Positions 1 through 5,932 of a DNA stretch of 5,932 nt are shown in pieces (position 1 is the first letter of the stretch; every line of letters begins with the position of its first letter). The notes beneath the pieces were generated by a model. The model searched no databases. It saw only the letters and a program-made list of their open reading frames with translations, and was not told where the DNA came from. Made by a program: the position numbers and the translations under genes. Source of the DNA: Phycisphaerae bacterium (GTDB taxonomy: Bacteria; Planctomycetota; Phycisphaerae; Sedimentisphaerales; SG8-4); the NCBI GenBank assembly GCA_030613765.1, contig JAUWLI010000201.1:1-5932 (forward strand), given 5' to 3'.

Positions 1-2001
1 TTCACTTCTGGTCGTCCCTTCTATTTTGTTCCAGGAAAGGTTAAGGTCGTCGGGTCCATCGACCTTAAACATAAAACCATAGTCACCTGCTCCCGGAGTT
101 TTATTCCGCTTCAAAGCATAAATTTCCGGTTTGAGCTTTGAACCATCCGGTCCCCAGCATCTTTTACCTTTTGTTGGCCAATCACAAACGCCGGCCAGTT
201 CAACTGTTACGCCATTGGGCAATGTGGCCATAAAAGGTAAAGATGACACAGGCTTTGCTTCTAACTTGACCCACTCTCGTGCATTTTGGATACTCCGCAC
301 GAAAGAAACCCGTTCATTCGACACTTCAGCAGCCTGATAGATTACGATATGCCAAGGTCGTGAATTATCTTTTTCCGGCATCTTTGCGACATAGGCCAAT
401 GCCTGATCTGGCTCGAGCCTGCCCTTAAAAAATATCGATCCTTGAATACTTGAGCCGGAATTCAAAGTGCAACTGACCGTCTCGTGTTCCAAATCTAATA
501 GAACCGCATTTGTTTTGATATCCATTTTGTATGGTCCAGCCGCACCGGTTCCATAGCCCACAAAAACCGGATGTTTTAGATTGTCTGTATCAGACCAGGA
601 AGAAGCTCTTCTGTATCTTGGCGAGGGATCCAACCATTGCAATACGCGAGAGACGAAAATAACGTCTCCAGAGTTCTGATTATGAGTGAACAATTCAAGC
701 AGGTCATCTGAACTGACCTGGTAAGCACGATAAGTCTTGCTCTCGGTGGAGAGAGGTTCTGACATTGAGGCCAGTTTACTCGCAACAGGCTCTTCGACCG
801 CTGTCATCCACCACGCCAGCATAAGTTGAGTGTCAATGTCATCCTGGACGGAATTCTCACCTATAGCTGCTCCTCTAATTCTCCCTGCCATTGGCAGCAT
901 AACGGCGGCCAATGCTATAATCAGAATTAGACTCAAAACTCCGATTTTTGCAGATTTTGGTATTGGTCGGCTTAACATGTGTCTAATCCTCCTATGTAAT
1001 GATTGTTTGGATTCGGCTACGCCAATAAGACGCAGGCCAAAATTGGTTTTGAAAAAGGCCATCTCAGCAATATCGATAAGGGTATTGCTGTAACTTTTAG
1101 CTTCCGTACCCATAGCAACCAGCACGGTTTCATCGACTGCCTGCTCTCTAAGCCTGCGAACCAATGAATTTGCCAGCCAGACAAATGGGTTGTAAAAATA
1201 TATGATTTGCAGAAAAGTCTGGGCAAAATTAACCCATAAATCGCATCTCTTTATATGGACCAGCTCATGAATTAAGACTGCCCTTAGCTTATCGTTAGAT
1301 AATTTCTCCAGAAGAGAGGTAGGCATCAAAATAATCGGCTTAAAAAGCCCACAGACAGCGGGGCTTTGTATATGACTTGATAATTTTAAGTCGACATTAC
1401 GGCCAATGCCCACCTGCAGGCGGCAGTGATTCAGTGTTTCAAGTAATCGCCCCTTTGCGGCTTCACTTTGGGAAATCAAGCCGAGGACAAAGAACATACG
1501 CTGAATAAGTAACACTGAAAATACGATTGCACCCACAAGCCAGATGAGAAATACTATCGCCTGCCAGGTAATAGGGGGCAAATTAGAAACAGCAGGTGTA
1601 ACCGGAGCAATAGTTGCCGGAGTGGTTTGAAATGGCCGGGCCTGAGCAGGTTTGCTGTTTATTGCAAAGTCTTCAGAAATATCCGGCACAATGGTTTCAG
1701 CGGTCGACATACTATCTACTATGGGTTTCGACATTATCTTCTTAGGGGACAGAGAGCTGCCGCACCAGTAACCAACTCCGGTGGGAAGAGAAAGTGTTGG
1801 AGGCAGGATGAGTTTGATAAATACCAGCATCCATACACAATATCGAAAAACCGCCCGGACCTTTTTGCGCAGCATAAAATCGATGATTAACAGCAGGATA
1901 ATCAAAACGCCGGACTGGGCAAACATGCTCAGTGCATGATTGCAGAATCCCGACCCGGTATTGTTCAAAACAATCAATAAGTCATTAATTATCTGGTTCA
2001 T
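1..2001 (-). CDS. M56-family (BlaR1-like) membrane metalloprotease/receptor, 3' end outside window
   Basis: The minus-strand frame from ATG 2001 stays open for 667 codons to the window edge with no stop. By eye there are four membrane segments, at about 25-41, 52-71, 147-176 and 353-373. Basic residues between the first two (RKKVRAVFR, 45-53) put that loop in the cytoplasm. The cytoplasmic domain between segments 3 and 4 has the M56 pattern: SPAVCGLFKPIILMP (213-227), the zinc-binding HELVH (H245, E246, H249) and RRLREQAVDE (E286, D290), where most M56 proteins have Cys at V289. A loop of about 70 residues rich in Pro, Thr and Ser (73-143) lies outside. Past segment 4 an extracytoplasmic region of at least 290 residues follows, without penicillin-binding motifs and ending in a GVTVEL-type module (593-625). 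Such proteins relay an outside signal by causing inactivation of the paired BlaI repressor, encoded just upstream. I give no symbol because blaR1 would imply beta-lactam sensing. Confidence 0.92.
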   Translation of the reverse strand, partial: MNQIINDLLIVLNNTGSGFCNHALSMFAQSGVLIILLLIIDFMLRKKVRAVFRYCVWMLVFIKLILPPTLSLPTGVGYWCGSSLSPKKIMSKPIVDSMSTAETIVPDISEDFAINSKPAQARPFQTTPATIAPVTPAVSNLPPITWQAIVFLIWLVGAIVFSVLLIQRMFFVLGLISQSEAAKGRLLETLNHCRLQVGIGRNVDLKLSSHIQSPAVCGLFKPIILMPTSLLEKLSNDKLRAVLIHELVHIKRCDLWVNFAQTFLQIIYFYNPFVWLANSLVRRLREQAVDETVLVAMGTEAKSYSNTLIDIAEMAFFKTNFGLRLIGVAESKQSLHRRIRHMLSRPIPKSAKIGVLSLILIIALAAVMLPMAGRIRGAAIGENSVQDDIDTQLMLAWWMTAVEEPVASKLASMSEPLSTESKTYRAYQVSSDDLLELFTHNQNSGDVIFVSRVLQWLDPSPRYRRASSWSDTDNLKHPVFVGYGTGAAGPYKMDIKTNAVLLDLEHETVSCTLNSGSSIQGSIFFKGRLEPDQALAYVAKMPEKDNSRPWHIVIYQAAEVSNERVSFVRSIQNAREWVKLEAKPVSSLPFMATLPNGVTVELAGVCDWPTKGKRCWGPDGSKLKPEIYALKRNKTPGAGDYGFMFKVDGPDDLNLSWNKIEGTTRSE
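127..225 (-). other. 'LPNGVTVEL' module in extracytoplasmic part of the M56 protein
   Basis: Residues 593-625 read TLPNGVTVELAGVC, then a short variable stretch, then CWGPDGSKL. I recall similar 'lpnGvtvEL.gv...pDG' stretches C-terminal to M56 or other membrane-anchored parts in planctomycete and other PVC-group proteins. The function is not known to me. It probably lies outside the cytoplasmic membrane, after the fourth membrane segment. The two cysteines (C606, C615) flanking the variable stretch could form a disulfide. The recognition is from memory and needs a profile search. Confidence 0.5.
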
Positions 2002-2007
2002 TTTTTG

Positions 2008-2014
2008 ACCCCCT
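2008..2014 (-). promoter_or_regulatory. Ribosome binding site of the M56 gene
   Basis: AGGGGGT on the minus strand, followed by CAAAAA, places a purine-rich Shine-Dalgarno sequence 6 nt before the ATG at 2001-1999. It supports this start and shows that the M56 gene is translated on its own within the operon. Confidence 0.65.
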
Positions 2015-2039
2015 GTCCTTATCTTTAATTTGTTGACAG

Positions 2040-2459
2040 TTAGTCTTTGCTCTTTTTAGCCCTGGTGACAAGTTTACGCAGTTGTGACGCCTCTTTTTTT
2101 GAAAGTCCTTCATGCTCAATCAAAAACTGCATCATAGGTGTAAGTGCGCCGTCAAAAGCCCGCTTGAGCATCTTACGAAATTCTCCGCGTTTGGCCTCAA
2201 CTTCACTTATACACGCCTGGAAAAGCTGTAAGTTGCGGATTCTTTCAATTGTAAGAATTCCCTTCTCAGCCATCCGGTCCATTGTGGTCTTGACCGTGCT
2301 GTAGGCCCAGTCCCTGCTTTTGACCAGCATTTCCTGGACAGTGCCCGCTGTACAGGGCTGTTTTTCCCAGACCACCTTCATTATTTCCCATTCCGCTTCG
2401 GTCAGTTCAACAAGCGGCTTTTGTTGGTTGGGCTTTTTAACTTTTCTCGACTTTGGCAT
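2040..2459 (-). CDS. blaI: BlaI/MecI/CopY-family transcriptional repressor
   Basis: This 139-residue protein belongs to the BlaI/MecI (penicillinase repressor) family. Members are dimeric winged-helix repressors inactivated when their partner M56 receptor is activated. A basic tail (1-15, MPKSRKVKKPNQQKP) precedes the winged helix: the first helix is LTEAEWEIMKVVWE (19-32), the recognition helix is around STVKTTMDRMAEKG (54-67), and the wing follows at about 68-81. The C-terminal dimerisation part has the family pattern FDGALTPMMQFLIEHEGLSK (102-121), followed by 'KEASQLRKLV'. In staphylococcal BlaI the cleavage site falls in the matching segment; by my alignment that position here is near F112-L113. 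The length is normal (about 120-140). It is first in an operon with the M56 gene 38 bp downstream and probably represses its own promoter through the palindrome at 2494-2513. The symbol indicates the family; beta-lactam control is not shown. Confidence 0.93.
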   Translation of the reverse strand: MPKSRKVKKPNQQKPLVELTEAEWEIMKVVWEKQPCTAGTVQEMLVKSRDWAYSTVKTTMDRMAEKGILTIERIRNLQLFQACISEVEAKRGEFRKMLKRAFDGALTPMMQFLIEHEGLSKKEASQLRKLVTRAKKSKD

Positions 2460-2466
2460 ATCTTTA

Positions 2467-2472
2467 CTCCTT
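2467..2472 (-). promoter_or_regulatory. Ribosome binding site of blaI
   Basis: AAGGAG on the minus strand lies 7 nt before the ATG at 2459-2457. This is near-ideal Shine-Dalgarno spacing and fixes the start codon of the repressor. Confidence 0.8.
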
Positions 2473-2493
2473 TATTTCTATCCTATTCTACTC

Positions 2494-2513
2494 TTGTAGA
2501 ATATATTCTACAA
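2494..2513. promoter_or_regulatory. Perfect 20-bp palindrome, likely BlaI operator
   Basis: TTGTAGAATATATTCTACAA is a perfect inverted repeat with no spacer. It contains the TGTA/TACA ends typical of BlaI/MecI operators (core TACA..TGTA in staphylococci, TACTACA-type in others). It covers the -10 box and part of the spacer of the blaI promoter, so a bound dimer would block RNA polymerase. Further TTCTA half-sites at 2486-2490 and 2476-2480 lie 20 and 30 bp from the one in the palindrome (2506-2510), on the same DNA face. A second, weaker dimer could bind there. Confidence 0.75.
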
Positions 2514-2529
2514 CTGTCGAACTTGTCAA
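2500..2529 (-). promoter_or_regulatory. Sigma70-type promoter of the blaI-M56 operon
   Basis: On the minus strand TTGACA (2529-2524) matches the -35 consensus exactly. It is followed after 18 bp by TATATT (2505-2500), five of six to the -10 consensus. The predicted transcript start is near 2493, giving a leader of about 33 nt before the blaI ATG at 2459. The -10 box lies inside the 20-bp palindrome, as expected for a repressor-controlled promoter. Confidence 0.7.
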
Positions 2530-2530
2530 G

Positions 2531-2564
2531 TAAAAAAATAAAATTTTTTGAAAAATTTTTTTTA
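2531..2564. promoter_or_regulatory. A/T tract upstream of blaI promoter (possible UP element)
   Basis: These 34 bases contain a single G and no C, and consist of alternating A and T runs. They lie directly upstream of the -35 box of the blaI promoter on the minus strand. That is where A/T tracts can bind the RNA polymerase alpha subunit or bend DNA. The tract could equally act as a poor T-rich tail for secA transcripts. The function is inferred from composition and position only. Confidence 0.35.
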
Positions 2565-2590
2565 TGCCCATTTTCTTCACAAAAACCGGC

Positions 2591-2662
2591 AAAAAACCAG
2601 GATTTGAGTTATGGTCAGCCCCGGCACCAGCAATCCCGCATCACCATTTTTTTGCCAAATCC
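2591..2662 (-). terminator. Possible weak terminator after secA
   Basis: Just past the secA stop, GGATTTG (minus strand, 2662-2656) can pair with CAAATCC (2606-2600). Inside, ATGGT (2647-2643) can pair with ACCAT (2615-2611), and a run of six T follows at 2596-2591. The order stem then T-run suits an intrinsic terminator reading leftward. However, the stem is short and interrupted and the loop is long, so it is a tentative call. No better candidate was seen between secA and the next gene. Confidence 0.3.
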
Positions 2663-2665
2663 GGG

Positions 2666-5600
2666 CTATACGTTTTTCCCGCAGCATTTCTTGTATTTCT
2701 TCCCGCTGCCGCATGGGCACGGTTCATTCCGGCCGACCTTCGGACTTTCAAGACGAATCTGCTTCACTTTTTGCTCACCCTGTGGGGCCTGGGCCGCCGC
2801 ACGCTGACGCTCGGCCATCGCAAACTGACCAACCTCATCGTGCGCCGTTTGACTTACATTCCAGACGCTTCTCGCCTGGGCCCCAGCCTCAAGACGCACC
2901 TTGAAGATAATATCGGTAACACGGTCCTCGATAGTGCCTAACATCTCCTGGAACATCCGGTGCCCTTCTCGCTTATATTCGGTCTTCGGGTCCTTCTCCG
3001 CCATCGACCGCATCCAGATACTGTCTTTCAGATGGTCCATCGTGTACAGATGGTCCTTCCAGGTGCTGTCGTACACCTGGATCAAAACGTATCGTTCAAG
3101 GTCGCTCAATTCGGCTCGCAGAAACTCCTTTCCCAGCTCAGCCAACCTTTCCTTCCGCTCATCCTCTTCGCCGAGTTCATCTTCGGTCAGGCTCACCCCG
3201 AATCGCTCATTCGCCCAGTTGACCAATCCGCTGGTATCTAAGCTGGAAATCTTACTGTCCAGCTCACGCTCTAATTCACCATTATTAAAGCGCTCACTCA
3301 ATTCCAGCAATTGCCCATGCAGTTGTTTAGGTTTGGTATCCTGTATTCGCTCAACTGAAAAGCCGGCGTTATACTTTTTGTTCGCCCAGTCGGCAAGTGA
3401 CTCGAACGCATATACATTCGCGCCCTGGGGCCCGTAAACCATATTCATCGCAAATTCAACAGGATACTTAATCTCCCTTTCTTTGTATTTCGCTGCCGTT
3501 TCTTTAACAAGTCGCTCATGTATTTCGGAAACACTCAATTCCGCCAGTTCATTGTGGTTCTGTTTTATATCGAATTTAGTCCACGCCCATTCGGCAAACG
3601 TGCGAAGACCAAAATCTTTTCTCAAAAATTCCTCAACTTTCGAACAGTCTTTTTTATCAATCTGCTCCGCTGCAGCCGAAATCAATTGCTCCTCAATCTC
3701 TTCAGGCCCCTGCTCTTTGATTTTGCTCGGGCTCAAACTGACCCGAAATGCGCTCATCGCCCACTTGCACAAACCCGCGACGTCCCAGCTGCGTACGTCT
3801 TCGTAGTCTTCTAAATATTCACCTAAAGAAAGCGATATGTTGTTCTCGGCCTCATCCTTGGCATGTCGCTTGATTAATTTCTCAATCTCCTCGGCCTTAA
3901 TATCGGTAATATCCGAAACCTTTAAATCAACACCGAAACTTGTCCTCGCCCACTCCGTAATACACTTAAGCGGGTACTGGCTGCTGAGAATCGTCTCACA
4001 ATTTTCTGTGATTGTGCCCTCTATCATCTCTTCGATAATATTTTTCAGCCTTTTGCCCCCAAGGATTGTGCGCCGGCGCCCATAGAAAATCTTCCGCTGG
4101 TAGTCCATCACCTCATCATATTCAAGCAGGCTTTTGCGCACCTCGTAGTTTCGTTCTTCGACCTTCTTTTGTGCCTTTTCGATACCCTTGCTTATCCGTT
4201 TATGTATGATTGGCTGTCCTTCTTCCCACCCTATCCACGAAAGTGCTTTCACCGTCCATTCCGGCGCAAAAACCCGCATCAATTCATCTTCGAAGCTCAG
4301 GAAAAACCCGCTCGAGCCGGCGTCACCTTGTCTGCCCGTCCGCCCGCGAAGCTGGTTGTCGATTCTCCTGGCCTCGTGCCGCTCCGTGCCCAGTACGTGC
4401 AGTCCACCGATGTCAGCTACACCCTCGCCGAGTTTAATGTCCGTACCGCGCCCTGCCATATTTGTTGCGATTGTCACATTACCCAGCATTCGCCCGTCCC
4501 GGCCCTTGTGCTGATGGCCCGCTTTCGCAACAATCACGGCTTCTCTCTCGTGATGCTTGGCGTTGAGCACCTCATGCTCAAGACCCAGTCTTTTCTCAAG
4601 TGCCTCAGAAAGGGCCTCGTTTTTCTCCACGCTGACCGTACCAACAAGCACCGGCCTGCCGGCATTACTCACCTCTTGTATCTCTTCTAATATCGCGTTA
4701 AACTTCTCACGCATCGACTTATAGATGACGTCTTCCTGGTCGTCCCTGATGCACGGCTCATTCGTCGGTATCACCACAACGTCAAGGCTGTATATCTTCA
4801 TAAACTCCTCACCCTCGGTTGCCGCCGTACCGGTCATTCCCGATATCTGGTCATAGAGCTTGAAGAAATTCTGCAGTGTGATAGTGGCCAATGTCTGGGT
4901 TTCTTTCTTTACAGCGACACCTTCCTTCGCCTCCACCGCCTGATGGAGCCCGTCCGACCACTGCCTACCGTGCATCAATCGCCCCGTAAATTCGTCAACG
5001 ATTATGACCTTGCCCTCCATAACGACATAGTCTTTTTCTCTTTCAAAGGTCACGTGCGCTCGCAGGCTCTGCTCTAAAAGATGCGGCCATTCCATATTAG
5101 AGCCCGTAAAGAATGACCCAACACCCGCTATCTCCTGGGCCGCGCCTACGCCTTCATGCGTGAGATGCGCCGATTTTTTATCGTATTCGACTTCGTAATA
5201 TTCCGTAGCGCCGGCCAGATCCGCTTCTGCCCTCTCAAGCTCCCTCTGGCTCTCCTCGATTACCTTCTGGGCTTTTGCTATTCTCTTGCTGTCTTTGTCC
5301 CTTTTCGCCTCGGCCAATTCACCCTGGGCGTTAGCTCCTTTGCGCTGAGCCGAATCAATTTGTTTTTTCAGGCGGTCATAGCCACTTTGCTTTGCCATAA
5401 GCTTCCTTGCCACCTGTTCTGCTTCTTTATACCTGCTGACATCATCAAAGGCCGGCCCCGATATAATCAATGGTGTCCGCGCCTCATCAATCAGAATCGA
5501 ATCCACCTCATCGATTATCGCAAATTGCAATTCGCCCTGGACCATCTGCTCAAGCGACACTTTCATATTGTCGCGAAGATAATCGAAGCCGAATTCGTTA

Positions 5601-5932
5601 TTGGTCCCGTATGTCACATCGCACTCGTATTGTGCCCTCCTATCCTCTCCCATCGTATCCATGTCCGCCTGGATCGCCCCTACCGTCAGTCCCAGCGCCT
5701 CATAAACAGGCCCCATCCATTCTGAATCGCGCTTTGCAAGGTAATCATTAACGGTAACTAAATGGACCCTTCTTCCGGTAAGATAAACAAGGTATACCGC
5801 TAACGTCGCCACTAAGGTTTTGCCCTCGCCGGTAACCATCTCGGCAATCTTGCCCTCATAGAGGACCTCGCCCCCGATAAGCTGAACGTCAAAATGACGC
5901 ATCTCGACATTTCGCCTTGCCGCCTCGCGCAC
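2666..5932 (-). CDS. secA: Preprotein translocase ATPase SecA, 5'-truncated by window edge, enlarged form
   Basis: SecA is the cytoplasmic ATPase that pushes unfolded preproteins through the SecYEG channel. The 1088 visible residues align with SecA from the 'REAARR..MRHFDVQ' stretch (about residue 70 of the E. coli protein) to the C-terminus. The GTG at 5932 is an internal valine, not the start; roughly 70-110 residues lie outside the window. Visible landmarks, counted from the edge: Walker A TGEGKT (34-39), DEVD (141-144), IVDEFTGR (311-318), GMTGTA (365-370), [10 protein letters not shown] (490-499), the arginine-finger region [20 protein letters not shown] (515-534), the two-helix finger (about 950-995) and the zinc-binding SEC-C tail with C1072, C1074, C1083 and C1084. 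The full protein would be about 1160-1200 residues, against 901 in E. coli. The excess comes from a coiled-coil insert (about 165-245) and five repeats (about 650-945). All ATPase motifs are intact, so it should be functional. Nothing else is translated with it downstream; the next gene is 206 bp away with its own promoter. Confidence 0.98.
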   Translation of the reverse strand: MREAARRNVEMRHFDVQLIGGEVLYEGKIAEMVTGEGKTLVATLAVYLVYLTGRRVHLVTVNDYLAKRDSEWMGPVYEALGLTVGAIQADMDTMGEDRRAQYECDVTYGTNNEFGFDYLRDNMKVSLEQMVQGELQFAIIDEVDSILIDEARTPLIISGPAFDDVSRYKEAEQVARKLMAKQSGYDRLKKQIDSAQRKGANAQGELAEAKRDKDSKRIAKAQKVIEESQRELERAEADLAGATEYYEVEYDKKSAHLTHEGVGAAQEIAGVGSFFTGSNMEWPHLLEQSLRAHVTFEREKDYVVMEGKVIIVDEFTGRLMHGRQWSDGLHQAVEAKEGVAVKKETQTLATITLQNFFKLYDQISGMTGTAATEGEEFMKIYSLDVVVIPTNEPCIRDDQEDVIYKSMREKFNAILEEIQEVSNAGRPVLVGTVSVEKNEALSEALEKRLGLEHEVLNAKHHEREAVIVAKAGHQHKGRDGRMLGNVTIATNMAGRGTDIKLGEGVADIGGLHVLGTERHEARRIDNQLRGRTGRQGDAGSSGFFLSFEDELMRVFAPEWTVKALSWIGWEEGQPIIHKRISKGIEKAQKKVEERNYEVRKSLLEYDEVMDYQRKIFYGRRRTILGGKRLKNIIEEMIEGTITENCETILSSQYPLKCITEWARTSFGVDLKVSDITDIKAEEIEKLIKRHAKDEAENNISLSLGEYLEDYEDVRSWDVAGLCKWAMSAFRVSLSPSKIKEQGPEEIEEQLISAAAEQIDKKDCSKVEEFLRKDFGLRTFAEWAWTKFDIKQNHNELAELSVSEIHERLVKETAAKYKEREIKYPVEFAMNMVYGPQGANVYAFESLADWANKKYNAGFSVERIQDTKPKQLHGQLLELSERFNNGELERELDSKISSLDTSGLVNWANERFGVSLTEDELGEEDERKERLAELGKEFLRAELSDLERYVLIQVYDSTWKDHLYTMDHLKDSIWMRSMAEKDPKTEYKREGHRMFQEMLGTIEDRVTDIIFKVRLEAGAQARSVWNVSQTAHDEVGQFAMAERQRAAAQAPQGEQKVKQIRLESPKVGRNEPCPCGSGKKYKKCCGKNV
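2669..2740 (-). other. SEC-C zinc-binding C-terminal tail of SecA
   Basis: The last 24 residues carry [20 protein letters not shown], the SEC-C motif. The four cysteines (1072, 1074, 1083, 1084) bind one zinc ion in characterised SecA proteins, where the tail contacts SecB and/or the ribosome and lipids. No secB is visible here. The tail is separated from the translocase core by a linker rich in Ala, Gln and Glu (about 1014-1064). Its intactness supports 2666-2668 (TAG) as the true end of secA. Confidence 0.92.
3098..4000 (-). repeat. Five degenerate ~60-residue repeats within SecA helical wing/scaffold region
   Basis: Within SecA residues about 645-945 the same helical unit occurs five times, anchored on Trp-Ala at residues 661, 724, 782, 849 and 906 (spacings 63, 58, 67, 57). 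All five share W-A, an aromatic at W+5 (F,F,F,Y,F), a small aliphatic residue at W+7 (V,V,I,A,V) and Ile/Leu at W+14 (I,I,L,I,L). The first four also have Ile/Leu at W+22. Approximate units on DNA: 3985-3797, 3796-3620, 3619-3419, 3418-3248 and 3247-3098. From memory of the E. coli protein, the wing domain has one comparable unit (LQERLKNDFDLDL, with Arg at the Trp position). I infer expansion of that unit by ancient duplication. The repeats are too diverged to see at the DNA level. Confidence 0.8.
5198..5440 (-). other. Coiled-coil-like insert in SecA preprotein cross-linking domain
   Basis: SecA residues about 165-245, just after the conserved LIISGP (155-160), are rich in Lys, Glu, Gln, Arg and Ala with no proline. 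They look like a long charged helix pair (for example [12 protein letters not shown], then [17 protein letters not shown]). The conserved fold resumes at [17 protein letters not shown]. The stretch between these anchors is about 84 residues, against about 38 in E. coli and fewer in B. subtilis (from memory). Long inserts at this point also occur in SecA of some other phyla, so it is a lineage-type variation rather than a disruption. The coiled-coil call is by eye. Confidence 0.6.

Noticed and set aside
418..900. Possible penicillin-binding SxxK motif in the M56 C-terminal region
   Set aside because: The nearest candidate, STESK at residues 418-422, has the wrong spacing and no following SxN or KTG motif.
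1017..1226. Minus-strand 69-codon frame
   Set aside because: It is out of frame inside the M56 gene, covering the DNA of the RRLREQAVDE motif. The in-frame reading gives the recognisable protease.
2031..2039. TTGACA on the plus strand between blaI and the M56 gene
   Set aside because: It points rightward into blaI antisense with no -10 box at proper spacing and no plus-strand gene to serve.
2421..2941. Overlapping plus-strand open frames of 97-128 codons
   Set aside because: They run antisense across the secA 3' end, the intergenic region and the blaI start. They resemble no protein I know and are explained by the real minus-strand genes.
4169..4690. Plus-strand open frame of 173 codons
   Set aside because: It is antisense to the second nucleotide-binding domain of SecA, with no ribosome binding site or family resemblance.
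5156..5725. Plus-strand open frame of 189 codons
   Set aside because: It lies wholly antisense to conserved SecA ATPase motifs. Its Cys/Phe/Arg-rich composition is typical of a shadow frame.
5930..5932. GTG at the right edge as the secA start codon
   Set aside because: The residues after it (REAARR..MRHFDVQ) match the interior of SecA, where E. coli has VREASKR. The N-terminal part is missing, so the GTG is an internal Val.

Overview
The window reads as a stretch of bacterial chromosome with all three genes on the minus strand. From right to left they are a long secA (3' part only; its start lies beyond base 5932), a BlaI/MecI-type repressor gene, and an M56 (BlaR1-like) membrane metalloprotease gene whose end lies beyond base 1. 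The likely source is a member of the Planctomycetota, perhaps a Phycisphaerae-like lineage. Three things suggest this: the enlarged SecA, a BlaI-M56 pair whose receptor carries no recognisable penicillin-binding sensor, and a C-terminal 'LPNGVTVEL...PDGS' stretch in the M56 protein that I associate with planctomycete and other PVC proteins. This assignment is inference from protein style; no rRNA or other marker is present.

Layout. Bases 5932-2666 encode the last 1088 residues of SecA, the ATPase motor of the Sec translocon. The conserved core is intact, from the Walker A motif to the zinc-binding SEC-C tail. It carries two enlargements: a charged coiled-coil-like insert near the start of the preprotein cross-linking domain, and about 300 residues of five diverged repeats in the helical wing/scaffold region. 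Bases 2665-2460 are intergenic. They hold a weak terminator-like structure after secA, an A/T tract, a sigma70-type promoter (TTGACA, 18 bp, TATATT), a perfect 20-bp palindrome over the -10 box that is the likely BlaI operator, and a good ribosome binding site. Bases 2459-2040 encode the 139-residue BlaI-family repressor. After 38 bp with its own Shine-Dalgarno sequence, bases 2001-1 encode at least 667 residues of the M56 protease.

How the genes work together. blaI and the M56 gene look like one autoregulated two-gene operon. The repressor should sit on the palindrome, and the membrane protease should relieve repression when its extracytoplasmic domain senses something. The sensed signal is unlikely to be a beta-lactam bound to a BlaR1-type domain, because the visible extracytoplasmic part shows no penicillin-binding motif. 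secA appears to be a separate, housekeeping transcription unit. The most noteworthy observation is the five-fold repeat in SecA, which keeps the same spacing of key residues in four of the five units. No RNA genes, CRISPR arrays, insertion sequences or plus-strand genes are supported.
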